Origin: an uncultured Akkermansia sp. | Lineage (GTDB): Bacteria; Verrucomicrobiota; Verrucomicrobiia; Verrucomicrobiales; Akkermansiaceae | Reading direction: 5' to 3' | Assembly (NCBI GenBank): GCA_949296365.1 | Contig: CASFPZ010000001.1 | Location: 62,001-126,000, forward strand | Length of the DNA: 64,000 nt | In this document: piece by piece, positions 8,542 to 17,845 of the stretch | How the letters are laid out: every line of letters starts with the position of its first letter | Numbering within the stretch: position 1 is the first letter of the stretch | The notes under the pieces: generated by a model | The model's database searches: none | Told to the model about the DNA's origin: nothing | Seen by the model: only the letters and a program-made list of their open reading frames with translations | Program-made: the position numbers and the translations under genes

Positions 8542-9480
8542 TTAGTGTTGAAGGTCGATAAAAAGTGTCTTGAGATAAGCTTCTCCAGGAAAATCAAAGG
8601 GCATAGGATAACTGACGATGGAAGCTGCGGGCAGCTGAGAATGAATGGCATGCTTGAAGGAAGCGAGACTCAACCGACGGCAATTCGTAGAACACAAAAG
8701 CCACCCCCCAGGCGCTAAACAGGCTGCAGCCAAAGCGACCAATCGCCCAAAATCCTCTTCGACACGGAAAATATTGCCGCGACCATCGCGAGAAAAAGTT
8801 GGCGGATCGAGAATGATCCCGTCGAAGACCCTTCCTTGCCGCTTGAAACGTTCTAACCAATGGAATGTGTCGCCTTTGCAAAAGAAATGTTCTTGTGGGT
8901 CTAGCCCGTTAATCCTGAAATTTTCTTTAGCCCATTCAAGATAAGGAGACGAAAGATCTAGTGTTGTTGTGGTAGCGCCTCCCAAAGCGGCATATACCGA
9001 GAAAACCCCAGTGTATGCAAACGTATTGAGTACTCGCATGCCTCGCTGGCATAGATCTCGGACTCGTTGGCGGTTGTCTCGTTGATCTAAGAATATTCCC
9101 TGCGAATAGCCAGAGGACATATCGAGCATGACTCGGACACCTTGTTCCATTGCCTCAAATCGTTGGGGGGCAAACCGAGCTGACTCCGTAAGCGGTTCTG
9201 GTGGCAACTTGTCTTGAGCAAGTTTTTTGTGATAAATCAATGGCGACACTTCCAGCATTTGTTGAACGAGATGTTGCGGCACCTGAGTCTCGCGAGTAGA
9301 TAGTAAAAATCTCTCGCCAAAACAATCGACAAAAACATCCGGGTATCCATCGGCTTTGCTGTCAATGACTCGGAAAATCTTGGTGTCTTGGGGCAATCTG
9401 GCTGAACGCTGGGATAGAATTGCCTGGTACTGAGTCGGCACACATTGACAATAGTCGGGATTGGCGTTCCTGCAAGGCAT
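8542..9480 (-). CDS. Class I SAM-dependent methyltransferase, RlmI-like
   Basis: 312 residues. Motifs of the RlmI / COG1092 rRNA cytosine methyltransferase group are visible: G-I-F-L-D-Q-R-D-N-R (about 128-137), the SAM motif N-T-F-A-Y-T-G-V-F-S (about 152-161), an acidic strand-2 end (T-L-D-L-S), and the catalytic-type I-I-L-D-P-P-T-F-S-R (about 222-231). RlmI itself is near 396 residues with an N-terminal PUA domain. Here that part is short or missing, so the target (23S rRNA or another RNA) is uncertain. It is upstream of the Sel1-repeat gene, with a gap of about 20 bases, and is probably co-transcribed with it. Confidence 0.82.
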   Translation of the reverse strand: MPCRNANPDYCQCVPTQYQAILSQRSARLPQDTKIFRVIDSKADGYPDVFVDCFGERFLLSTRETQVPQHLVQQMLEVSPLIYHKKLAQDKLPPEPLTESARFAPQRFEAMEQGVRVMLDMSSGYSQGIFLDQRDNRQRVRDLCQRGMRVLNTFAYTGVFSVYAALGGATTTTLDLSSPYLEWAKENFRINGLDPQEHFFCKGDTFHWLERFKRQGRVFDGIILDPPTFSRDGRGNIFRVEEDFGRLVALAAACLAPGGWLLCSTNCRRLSLASFKHAIHSQLPAASIVSYPMPFDFPGEAYLKTLFIDLQH

Positions 9481-9527
9481 TTTTTAGCCAATAATGAACA
9501 ATAACCCTCTACTTACACAGATCACTC

Positions 9528-9556
9528 TTGTCCTAAAACTCGCTTGTGAGTATAAT
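9528..9556 (+). promoter_or_regulatory. Sigma-70-type promoter of tRNA-Arg
   Basis: TTGTCC at 9528-9533, a 17-base spacer, and a perfect TATAAT at 9551-9556. The tRNA begins 13 bases after the -10 box, so the transcript would start just before the mature 5' end. Confidence 0.75.
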
Positions 9557-9569
9557 TCTCCCTCACGTT

Positions 9570-9644
9570 GGCCCCGTAGTTCAATGGATAGAACGACCCT
9601 CTCCTAAAGGGTAGATATGAGTTCGATTCTCGTCGGGGCCGCCA
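9570..9644 (+). tRNA. tRNA-Arg (anticodon CCT)
   Basis: A full cloverleaf: acceptor GGCCCCG (9570-9576) pairs with CGGGGCC (9634-9640); D arm GTTC/GAAC; anticodon stem ACCCT/AGGGT around the loop CTCCTAA with anticodon CCT at 9603-9605; T arm ATGAG-TTCGATT-CTCGT. The discriminator is G9641 and the 3' CCA (9642-9644) is encoded. It decodes AGG. Confidence 0.95.
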
Positions 9645-9757
9645 TGCATGGACATAGACTCAGCGGCGCGGGAAATGTAGTTCGCATAAATTGAAATCTG
9701 CGGCAGTGTGGGATAAATTGTTTTGACAGACAAACTTTATGAGACAATTTTCCTTAT

Positions 9758-11917
9758 ATGAGTTGCGCATTTGTCCCGAGAAAAATAGGAGTTATCTGCG
9801 TAATAGGGGTATGGGTTGCACATGGTGAAGAGGGCGCCGTACATGAGATGCCGGAGGTTGTTGTTGAGGAAACTGCGGTTTCTTCTTATGTGCCACAGAC
9901 GGTGGTGGGAGCAACGGGAACGGCTCTGCCGACAAGCCTATCCCCCCAAACGGTTAACGTTTTGACCAAGGATCTTATCGAGGCGGTACAGGCTGATAAT
10001 TTAGATGAAGTCATGGTTTACGATACGTCGGTATCGACAGGCGGAGCGTCGTTATATTCTCGCACGTCGGGGAAATATTCTATCCGCGGTTATTCTGGTA
10101 GCGACGTATCGTTGCAAGGGTTGCCATTGGCGGACGGTATGGGGATGATGCTTGATGCGGCGTTGATCGATCAAGTGGAAGTGGTGCGCGGACCTATTGG
10201 TTCTTTGCAGGGTGGACAGACTTCGACGCTTGGCCCTTATGGAGCTGGAGGGGCAATTTTGTTGAAATTGAAACAACCGACGTTGGAAGATTTGACAGAA
10301 ACGAGTTTGGGCGTACGCTTGACAGAAAGTGGCGGGCAAAGATATCGTCTGACTCTTGATCACAATACGGTTGCTTGGGGTGAGGAAGGTTCCTTCGATT
10401 TTGGCTCTCGGACTATTGTAACTGGGGAATATGATCGTCCGTTCTGGCTAAACGGCCACTCCAAAGGGGGGCAGTGTTATACAATTGCTCCGTCTTTTAT
10501 GTGGCGAGATTCTAAGAGCCGAATTGCTCTGAATATGGCTTTCCAATACCAGGACGCACCATCTTATCAAGGGGTACCGGTTTTAGGAGGACAATTTGTG
10601 GGGCCGTATGGGATTTGGCTTGGCAGCCCCAATTCTAGGAATGAATACAAAGGAGCATTAATCCAACTGAATGGAGAATGGGAACTTGATTCAACGTGGA
10701 CGGTGCGGGCAGGAGCAGGGACTTCTTTCAGCGATGTCGATTATAATCTCTGGGCGTTGTCTTCTGGAGCGCCCAGCCGAACGATTTCTACGTTGGATTA
10801 CTACAATTCGATTATTGCGACCGGGAAGGGATACTATGAGTATGCTTGGGCAGATACAGTGTCTGTCAATTGGAATGCCTATGGGCAAGCTTTAGCAAAG
10901 GTCAAGACAGGGAGCGTTGATCATGAAGTCCTCATAGGTCTTGATTATACGGCCAGGCACAAGCGAGGGCATAGCTCGTTTGCTACGACTGATCAATTAT
11001 TCGACATTTGGACACCGGAAGCCCCGTGGGCGACTGAACGCGATTATGGTATAGATACCAAGCAATCGCAGACTGTTCATCGTACGGGGGTGACTCTTCA
11101 GGAGTTGGCTTCATGGGAACAATGGAAATTCCTTGCAGGTTTTCGGATGGATGGACATTTCAGTGCCGAGGGCAATGCCGCGTTTTCGGTGAGTCCGCGC
11201 GTTGGGTTCTCGCGTTCTTTTGAAGACCGCGTTGTTGTATTTGGAAATTTTTCGCGGACAGAATCGCCTAATTTTAATTATCTGGATGCTAATGACGAGG
11301 AGATGACTTCCAGTTGGAATGCTAATCAGGTCGAGGGGGGTGTGCGCGTTAACCCTTGGGGATCGCTCTGGTTGAGCGCTTCTGCCTTTATGATCGAGCA
11401 AAATCATTCTCCAGAACTTTTGCCCAACGACAGAACGCATTACTATGATAATGGAAAAAGTCGTTCCAAAGGCATCGAATTGACGTTGAATGGCAACATT
11501 ACGCCAGCCTGGAGCTCCTATTTGTCGTATACATTCCTCGAGTATAAAGACATTGATGCCGGGCAGAGTTTCGATCGTTATCCTCCGCATGCGTTGGCGT
11601 TGTGGCAACAATATAAAATTCAGGGAGGCTGGCTCTCTGGAACGAAACTAGGGGTCGGGTATCGCTTCCGAGCTTCGAGTCTGGCAACAATTCGCGGCAA
11701 TAAGATTGCAGATAACTACACGATTCCTTCTTACCATGTTTTTGATTGTGCCGTGGAAGTCCCGTTGTCTGCGAATGATTATATCCCCGAATCTAGCATC
11801 CGATTCGCGGTGTACAATATTTTTAACGAACGCTATGTAGCTTCGTCTAGACATGCTGTGCAGTGCTTTGCCGGAGAGCCAAGAACGTTTGAAATTTGTT
11901 GGAAATCAAAATTTTAG
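9758..11917 (+). CDS. TonB-dependent receptor, siderophore-type
   Basis: 719-residue outer-membrane receptor. After a short signal peptide comes a plug domain: P-Q-T-V-N-V-L-T-K-D-L-I near 68-79, S-I-R-G-Y-S-G near 109-115, and V-E-V-V-R-G-P near 140-146. A 22-strand-type beta-barrel follows, ending in aromatic residues with a final Phe, as expected for barrel insertion. The plug motifs are those of ferric-siderophore receptors. Other small substrates cannot be excluded. The stop codon directly touches the ATG of the ABC ATPase gene, so receptor, ATPase and permease form one transcription unit. No cobalamin riboswitch or Fur box was recognised upstream. A TTGACA is at 9723, but no convincing -10 pairs with it. 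Confidence 0.9.
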   Translation: MSCAFVPRKIGVICVIGVWVAHGEEGAVHEMPEVVVEETAVSSYVPQTVVGATGTALPTSLSPQTVNVLTKDLIEAVQADNLDEVMVYDTSVSTGGASLYSRTSGKYSIRGYSGSDVSLQGLPLADGMGMMLDAALIDQVEVVRGPIGSLQGGQTSTLGPYGAGGAILLKLKQPTLEDLTETSLGVRLTESGGQRYRLTLDHNTVAWGEEGSFDFGSRTIVTGEYDRPFWLNGHSKGGQCYTIAPSFMWRDSKSRIALNMAFQYQDAPSYQGVPVLGGQFVGPYGIWLGSPNSRNEYKGALIQLNGEWELDSTWTVRAGAGTSFSDVDYNLWALSSGAPSRTISTLDYYNSIIATGKGYYEYAWADTVSVNWNAYGQALAKVKTGSVDHEVLIGLDYTARHKRGHSSFATTDQLFDIWTPEAPWATERDYGIDTKQSQTVHRTGVTLQELASWEQWKFLAGFRMDGHFSAEGNAAFSVSPRVGFSRSFEDRVVVFGNFSRTESPNFNYLDANDEEMTSSWNANQVEGGVRVNPWGSLWLSASAFMIEQNHSPELLPNDRTHYYDNGKSRSKGIELTLNGNITPAWSSYLSYTFLEYKDIDAGQSFDRYPPHALALWQQYKIQGGWLSGTKLGVGYRFRASSLATIRGNKIADNYTIPSYHVFDCAVEVPLSANDYIPESSIRFAVYNIFNERYVASSRHAVQCFAGEPRTFEICWKSKF

Positions 11918-12682
11918 ATGATGAATACAGAGCCAGTGATTAAGCTCGAACACGTGTGTAAGTCTTTCCCGTCTGGGGAGGCGCGGGTTGAGGTCTTACA
12001 CGATGTGAATCTAACAATAAATACGGGCGAATTTGTTTCTGTTATGGGGGCAAGTGGGTCAGGCAAGACGACTTTACTCAATTTGATGGGAGGTTTGCTC
12101 CAAGCGGATTCGGGGGAAGTACAAGTTGCAGGCAAAAAACTCATGACGCTCAACGATCATGATTTGACGTTATTTCGGCGGCGTGAGTTGGGGTTTGTTT
12201 TCCAAATGTTTAATTTGATACCAGGTTTGACGGTGGAGGAGAATTTGTTGTTGCCGAGCCTTGCAGCGGGCGGAGGTTGGGGGGCTGAAGAACGACGAGC
12301 TTGCGCCGAAATGTTGGAACGAGTAGGGCTACAGGGAAAAGGTAGGCGTTTCCCTCGTTCTTTGAGCGGGGGAGAACAACAGAGAGCCACTATAGCTCGT
12401 GCCCTGATGCATCATCCTCGGTTGGTACTAGCAGATGAACCAACGGGCAATTTGGATTCTGAGACAACCCAGGAGATAGGCGAGTTGTTTCGTTCGCTTC
12501 ACAGGGATTTGGGGGTGTCTCTTGTTCTGGTGACACACGAACCGAGTGTAGCGTTGTGGGGGAAACGCCTGGTTTTGTTGCGAGATGGCTGCGTGGCCGC
12601 GGAAACAAGCACAGAGAAGTTGGGGTCGCCAGCAGAGGTCTCTTCATTCTGTCAGTCAGTCTTTCAACGAGAAAAACCATGA
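11918..12682 (+). CDS. ABC transporter ATP-binding protein, LolD/MacB type
   Basis: 254 residues with all ABC motifs: Walker A G-A-S-G-S-G-K-T-T, signature L-S-G-G-E-Q-Q-R, Walker B L-V-L-A-D-E-P-T-G-N-L-D, and the H-loop V-T-H-E. The D-E-P-T-G-N-L-D sequence is typical of the LolD/MacB/FtsE class, which drives export or lipid/lipoprotein extraction by a mechanotransmission mechanism rather than nutrient import. It starts at the base after the receptor stop and shares ATGA with the permease start, implying translational coupling. A second ATG at 11921 is an equal start candidate. Confidence 0.92.
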   Translation: MMNTEPVIKLEHVCKSFPSGEARVEVLHDVNLTINTGEFVSVMGASGSGKTTLLNLMGGLLQADSGEVQVAGKKLMTLNDHDLTLFRRRELGFVFQMFNLIPGLTVEENLLLPSLAAGGGWGAEERRACAEMLERVGLQGKGRRFPRSLSGGEQQRATIARALMHHPRLVLADEPTGNLDSETTQEIGELFRSLHRDLGVSLVLVTHEPSVALWGKRLVLLRDGCVAAETSTEKLGSPAEVSSFCQSVFQREKP

Positions 12683-15585
12683 AATTCCTCGTTCTTCTGC
12701 TCAAGGCCGAATGGCTCGAACGTCCTGGGCGTTTCCTGACAGGGATTGGCGCAATGCTTGTGTCGGTCTGTCTCGTCGTTTGGTTAATTGGCAGTTACGA
12801 TCATATGCTCAAAGGGTTCGACGAAGAAGCCGATTCCTACATGGGGGTCTATCAACTCTGCATTGGTAAAAATCAATCTAAGCGGGGTCATACCAAAAAG
12901 AGTGTCGATGGAATGGGCCTTGGGTTCGGATTTCTTGGAACGGGAACTGGTTCCCGAGACAAGGCCCCATCGGAGGGGCAACAGCCCCGAATCGGCAGAG
13001 AATCCGGAGATGACTCAGGAAAACCCAAGAGAATAACTAGATCGCAATCTGTATCCTTATTGCCTTTAGTTGAGGAACTTCAACAAGACCCTGCTGTGGA
13101 GACTCTCCACATGGCTGCGCGTGCCCGGTTGCCCATTGGGAAAAAAGATGCGCCTGACGGACAAACTCTTGACGATTTGATTCGCAAACAGATGGGAACC
13201 CCCTCGCCTTACCCCGTCTTGATGGGGTGTGATGCCTCGTGGTGCCCGTATGAACTAAAGGAAGGGCATTGGCCTGATATGGCAGAGTCGACATTGATGG
13301 AAGGTGTTCTTGGCAGCGGAAGCGCTGAGGCTTTTCGCATTCATGTCGGAGATGAAGTAGTCATTCGATCGGGAATTAAGGTATGGACTGTGCGCATTGT
13401 TGGGATTATTGAGCAATCACACAAAAGCGCGGGCGTGGGCACTGTCTCAGCTGGCCCGCCATTGGCTTCGCTGATTGTGCCAAGGCAAGTGTTTGCCCAA
13501 ATTACAGAGCAAGATTTTCAACCAGATCTTTTGTTTTTGAAATTAGGAGAGTCTCTAGAACTCTCGACTTTTGTTCAACGCTGGCAGAGTCGTTTAGACC
13601 GTTTTGGCGCTGTTTTTGCCGATACTGCCTCTGTTAAAGCGGCTATGACAAATAATCGCGCGGCTGAGGCTAAAAAAACGAGCGCGTATTCTGCGACCGG
13701 GCTTGTGTTAGCTTCTTGCATTTTTATTATTTTTACGACATTGAGCATGGGTGCTCGCGAACGTGCCCGCAGGTTGTCATTGCTGCGTGTTTTGGGGGTG
13801 AGTAGGCGCCAGATTGTTGCTTTTGTGCTTGGAGAAAGCCTCGTCCTCAGTTTGCCTGCGATGATTGGGGGCATTGTTGCAGGATGGGCCTTGCTAGCTG
13901 TGTTTAATCCGCACCCTGATATTTCATCATTCCCATCGCTGACAGCTGTGGGAATGGCTGTGGTTTGTGCTCTTGCTGGCAGCGTGATTGCGGCCATTGT
14001 CCCTTCTTGGCGTGCGTCTTGCGTATCGCCTCTTGAAGTTCGCAATACTTCGTGGGAGGAAGGGATCCGGCCCAGACGCAGCTTTCTTGTGATTCTTGTC
14101 GTAATAGGCTTGGTTGCTTGGTGCGTTCAACCACTTGCTTTACTCATTCCAGGCTTGAGTGAAGGTGTTGTACGGAACCTTTTTGTCTTGGTGGGATATC
14201 CGTGCCTGATTCTTGGAACGTTGTGTTTGGCTCCTGCTTTTGTCTTGCTGGCGGAACGTTGGTTGTCTCCACTTGTTGGACGCTGTCTGGGGGTACCTGG
14301 TGCGTTTTTTCGTTTACAATTATCCAGTAACCTGGCGCAGAGCTCAGGTACGATCATTTCGATGACGGTAGGATTGGGGTTGTTTATGGCCATTCAAATG
14401 TGGGGGTATTCGATGCTGGTGCCTTTTACGCCGGATACTAGCATGCCTAAAGTCTTGATTTCAGTTTTTCATACTGATTTTTCTCTTGACGAATCTCATG
14501 AAGTCTTACAGCAGCTGAATTTAGATCCTACGCGCATCTTCCCAATTTACGTAGAGGAACCTGCGATTGCCGATGCTCAACTTCGTTCCCCCCAATTTGA
14601 GAAGGTAAACCGTAGGACTATTGTTGCTGCCGGTATCCCCGTCAATCGCATGATGGAGGGCGAAAATCCTTCTGTCTCGTTTCGTTTCCTCCAGGGGGAT
14701 CGACGAATTGCCCTTGAACAATTGAAACGAGAACGGGCCTTGTTAATCCCGGAAACCTTGGCGATGACGGCACACCTTGGCGTGGGTGATCGTCTGATGC
14801 TTGCCAATCCTTCTCATCCGGGCGAAATCCAAGCTTGGAAGATTGCAGGGGTTGTCTCGATACCTGGGTGGCATTGGTTGACGAAGACGAGCGGGTTGCG
14901 TGTACGTACGGGAAGTTTCATTGCAGCATTTGTCCTGGCCGATGAACAACAGTTGCGCAAAGCCTTCAATCTCGAACGTGTTCGCTTTTTTTGGGGCAAC
15001 CTGCCAGATGGCGTAGAAGAACAAGCTCTCCAGTCGTCGTTTGAGTCTTTGTTGGCGCGACGTACATGGGATTCCAATGGTTCTGGGCAATCGGCAATGG
15101 TGCGTCCGATGGTTAAAGTGATGACTCGAGATAGTTTGTCTGCTAGGGTGGGAAAACGGGCTGATGATGTGTTGGAGGCGATGTGCCGTCTGCCTCTTGT
15201 TGCTCTGATTATTGCTGTGCTTGCTGTCATGAATACTGTGATGGCGTCGGTCAATTCCAGGAAATACGCCATTGGTGTAATGCGTGCCTCCGGAGCAACG
15301 AGAGGGATGATTGTTCGCATGGTGCTAGGCGAGAGTTTATTGTTGGGTCTGGGGGCTGTCCTGTTAAGTATAGCTCTGGGGGTGTTGGTCTCGTGGGGTG
15401 CATTGGAAATTCAACGTTTTGGTTTTATCTTCGGCTCCATTGTCCCTCCTTTGCATGTTCCGTGGTTGCATATAATTGGAGGGGCTGCCTTTGCTTTAAT
15501 TTTATGTACGTTGGCTGGTGCTTGTGTTACTAATCGCATTGTGAAACAAGGTGTCGATGACCTCTTGCGTGATCGTCCAGAGTGA
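12679..15585 (+). CDS. FtsX-type ABC transporter permease (two FtsX domains)
   Basis: 968 residues from the ATG at 12679. The frame is open to 12556, but that part overlaps the ATPase and is not membrane-like. A first membrane helix (about 20-38) is followed by a large periplasmic domain, then an FtsX domain at about 338-455 (M-G-A-R-E-R-A-R-R-L-S-L-L-R-V-L-G-V-S). Further helices, a second periplasmic domain (about 590-830) and a second FtsX domain at about 836-965 (Y-A-I-G-V-M-R-A-S-G-A-T-R) complete it. The duplicated layout matches large YtrF/MacB-related exporters that act as one subunit per half. A Lys/Gly/Arg-rich insert lies near 75-115. It is the partner of the ATPase. Given the receptor in the same operon, it may handle the receptor's ligand in the periplasm, similar in idea to siderophore recycling systems (inference). 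Confidence 0.88.
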   Translation: MKFLVLLLKAEWLERPGRFLTGIGAMLVSVCLVVWLIGSYDHMLKGFDEEADSYMGVYQLCIGKNQSKRGHTKKSVDGMGLGFGFLGTGTGSRDKAPSEGQQPRIGRESGDDSGKPKRITRSQSVSLLPLVEELQQDPAVETLHMAARARLPIGKKDAPDGQTLDDLIRKQMGTPSPYPVLMGCDASWCPYELKEGHWPDMAESTLMEGVLGSGSAEAFRIHVGDEVVIRSGIKVWTVRIVGIIEQSHKSAGVGTVSAGPPLASLIVPRQVFAQITEQDFQPDLLFLKLGESLELSTFVQRWQSRLDRFGAVFADTASVKAAMTNNRAAEAKKTSAYSATGLVLASCIFIIFTTLSMGARERARRLSLLRVLGVSRRQIVAFVLGESLVLSLPAMIGGIVAGWALLAVFNPHPDISSFPSLTAVGMAVVCALAGSVIAAIVPSWRASCVSPLEVRNTSWEEGIRPRRSFLVILVVIGLVAWCVQPLALLIPGLSEGVVRNLFVLVGYPCLILGTLCLAPAFVLLAERWLSPLVGRCLGVPGAFFRLQLSSNLAQSSGTIISMTVGLGLFMAIQMWGYSMLVPFTPDTSMPKVLISVFHTDFSLDESHEVLQQLNLDPTRIFPIYVEEPAIADAQLRSPQFEKVNRRTIVAAGIPVNRMMEGENPSVSFRFLQGDRRIALEQLKRERALLIPETLAMTAHLGVGDRLMLANPSHPGEIQAWKIAGVVSIPGWHWLTKTSGLRVRTGSFIAAFVLADEQQLRKAFNLERVRFFWGNLPDGVEEQALQSSFESLLARRTWDSNGSGQSAMVRPMVKVMTRDSLSARVGKRADDVLEAMCRLPLVALIIAVLAVMNTVMASVNSRKYAIGVMRASGATRGMIVRMVLGESLLLGLGAVLLSIALGVLVSWGALEIQRFGFIFGSIVPPLHVPWLHIIGGAAFALILCTLAGACVTNRIVKQGVDDLLRDRPE

Positions 15586-15698
15586 TCGCGCAAAAAAAGA
15601 AAAATCTCCTGTCTGTAGACCTGGACAGAGTGAAGAGATAGGAATTGGAAAATGCCAAATACTGTGATACTGTATGAAATAAGTCTGAGGAAAAACGT

Positions 15699-17522
15699 AT
15701 GGGTATCATTGCTGAAGAGAGCATCAAACGTGTTTTGGCCGCAACGGACATCGTAGAGTTGATTAATTCTTATGTGCCGCTCAAAAGAAGCGGCGCAAGT
15801 TGGAAGGGGGTTTGCCCATTCCATCCAGATACGCATCCTTCGATGACAGTGAGCCCAGCTCGCCAGAGCTTTATGTGTTTTGCTTGCCAAACTGGTGGAG
15901 ATGCGTTGACTTTCGTCATGCAGTACGAAAATATTCCTTTTGTAGAGGCGGTTAAGAAGCTGGCCGATCGGGCTGGCATCCCCCTTGTCATCGAACGCAA
16001 TAATCCCCAGGAAGAATACCTTGCTCGCCATCGCCGAGATCTTGTTGCCGTTAACAAAATGGCAGCGGAATATTTTCATATGCTATTGATGAAGTCTCGA
16101 GAAGCTGATCACGCCCGTGCTTATCTCAATTCGAGGGGATTGGGGCGCGATATAGCCCGGAGATGGAAAATTGGTTGGGCCCCTGCTCAGGCTAAAAACG
16201 TGTTCGACTGGGCCAATGAAGCAAAAATTCCTCCTAAATTCCTTGAAGAGATTGGGTTGTTGGCGAGAGGGGAAGACGGGAAAGTCTATTGCCGATTCCG
16301 CGATCGTCTCATGTTTCCTGTCTGCAATGAACGCGGCGAATGTGTTGCATTCTCTGGCCGAATTCTGGGGCCAGTTGCCAATACGGGTAAATACATCAAT
16401 ACTCCAGAAACGCTCCTCTTTCGCAAACGAGAAGTGCTTTTTGGCCTTGATCGCGCCCGGATGTCGTTTCATAAAATGGGGAAAGTTGTCCTTTGCGAAG
16501 GCCAACTCGACGTTATTTCGTGCCACGAGGCGGGCCAAACTTGCGTCGTCGCCCCTTTGGGTACTGCGCTTACTGCTGACCATGCTCGCTTGCTTACCCG
16601 TTACAAAACGAAAAAAGTGATTTTGTGCTTTGATGCCGATCGGGCTGGTATGTCAGCTGCCGACAAGGCTTTTCGTCTGTTGGCGGCGGAGGGGTTTGAT
16701 ATCTATTTGGCAGAATTGCCCGAGGGTGAAGATCCTGATTCGTTCATACGTAACAAGGGAGGAGAAGTATTCGGCCGTTATTTGGACGAAGCTAAATCTT
16801 TCTTTGAGGCTCGTATCAACCGAGCTCGAAAGCTAGGCCAGCTGGAATCTACAACTGGTCGTGCCGAAGTGTCTCGTCTCATGGTTGATTTGCTCGCCTA
16901 CATTAAAGACCCTATTGCGAGGGAATTAGCCTCAGCGGATGTCGCAACTCGGTTGAGAATGGGGCTTGATACGACTCAACAGGAGGTCTCGAAAGCTGTC
17001 CAACAAGTTAAACGCGAATCCCGAACCGCTGAAAAATATCAAGAATCTGTGGCTCAACCTGCGGTTCCCATTCGGGCGCTTCCTCTCGAAGTTGATCGGT
17101 CGATTGTCATCCTTTGCGAAATGGCGTTAGCTGATGCTGAAATCCAGCAATTGCTCGTCGATCGATTCGAAGACCTCGTCGATCCGATGAAGTGGATCCC
17201 TGGGGGAGCCCTTCTCCGCAAAATCCTCCAAAAAACACCAATACCGCAAAATCAACAGTCCTTACAGGAATTTTTCGACACACTTACCCCAGAAGAACAA
17301 GAAGCTTTACGCCGTATGAACATTACTGCTCTACCTCTCAAAAATCTCCCAGAAGCGGTTGAAGAGGCTTGTGGTGCCGCATGTCGAATTGCTATCGAAA
17401 AACAACAAGATGCTATTCTTGCTGAATTGCGTGACGATTCTCTTTCCCCAGAAAAAAAACTGGAACTTCTCCAGCAAAGCGTAGATCTTCACCAAAGGCT
17501 TATTGCTATAACCCCCAAATGA
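15699..17522 (+). CDS. dnaG: DNA primase DnaG
   Basis: Makes RNA primers at the replication fork. 607 residues. The N-terminal zinc-binding domain has C39-x2-H42 ... C60-x2-C63. The TOPRIM core has the acidic E of C-E-G-Q-L-D (near 266) and the D-A-D-R-A-G motif (near 312). The C-terminal ~130 residues fit the DnaB-binding domain. A GAGG-like ribosome binding site (TGAGG) is placed 9-10 bases before the ATG, one of the few clear ones in the window. rpoD follows about 320 bases later, the classic dnaG-rpoD order seen in many bacteria, but here with its own promoter region. Confidence 0.96.
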   Translation: MGIIAEESIKRVLAATDIVELINSYVPLKRSGASWKGVCPFHPDTHPSMTVSPARQSFMCFACQTGGDALTFVMQYENIPFVEAVKKLADRAGIPLVIERNNPQEEYLARHRRDLVAVNKMAAEYFHMLLMKSREADHARAYLNSRGLGRDIARRWKIGWAPAQAKNVFDWANEAKIPPKFLEEIGLLARGEDGKVYCRFRDRLMFPVCNERGECVAFSGRILGPVANTGKYINTPETLLFRKREVLFGLDRARMSFHKMGKVVLCEGQLDVISCHEAGQTCVVAPLGTALTADHARLLTRYKTKKVILCFDADRAGMSAADKAFRLLAAEGFDIYLAELPEGEDPDSFIRNKGGEVFGRYLDEAKSFFEARINRARKLGQLESTTGRAEVSRLMVDLLAYIKDPIARELASADVATRLRMGLDTTQQEVSKAVQQVKRESRTAEKYQESVAQPAVPIRALPLEVDRSIVILCEMALADAEIQQLLVDRFEDLVDPMKWIPGGALLRKILQKTPIPQNQQSLQEFFDTLTPEEQEALRRMNITALPLKNLPEAVEEACGAACRIAIEKQQDAILAELRDDSLSPEKKLELLQQSVDLHQRLIAITPK

Positions 17523-17845
17523 CGGGACTTCGACGTTTGAATATAATCATGGGATCGGTATCAATTCCTCAATTTTTTGACGAATGACAGACTGAATATA
17601 CAAGGCTAGAGTCCGGTATGTTTCCCTTTAATAAAAAGAAAGAAAAATTTTATCACTTTTTGATGATTTTTCGTAATATATTGATTATCAATATTATATT
17701 ACAAAAGTTGAATTAGATTTCTTTAGGGCAAGTGTCATACATGTGAAAGATTGTTGACTTTTAGGAGTACAAATGTATGATTTTCGCTTGCAAGATCCTG
17801 AGGTGGGTCTTGTATAATGGTATTATAGTGCCTAAAATCAATCAT
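17523..17845 (+). other. rpoD leader/promoter region, 323 bases without a gene
   Basis: AT-rich intergenic stretch. It holds a perfect 17-bp palindrome at 17678-17694 (8-base arms around a central T), which overlaps a 19-base element shared with the dnaK upstream region. It also holds an imperfect dyad CAAGATCC/GGGTCTTG at 17791-17812, directly before a TATAAT box. A TTGACT lies at 17755-17760. No open frame here looks coding. Confidence 0.6.
17813..17818 (+). promoter_or_regulatory. Candidate -10 box for rpoD
   Basis: A perfect TATAAT at 17813-17818. The only -35-like sequence, TTGCAA, lies 19 bases upstream, so recognition may need help. The overlapping dyad 17791-17812 could be an operator. 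A start of transcription near 17825 leaves the ATG at 17846, not the upstream ATG at 17777, as the first start codon of the message. Confidence 0.55.

Noticed and set aside
9723-9751. TTGACA upstream of the TonB receptor as a full promoter
   Set aside because: No acceptable -10 box at a normal spacing.
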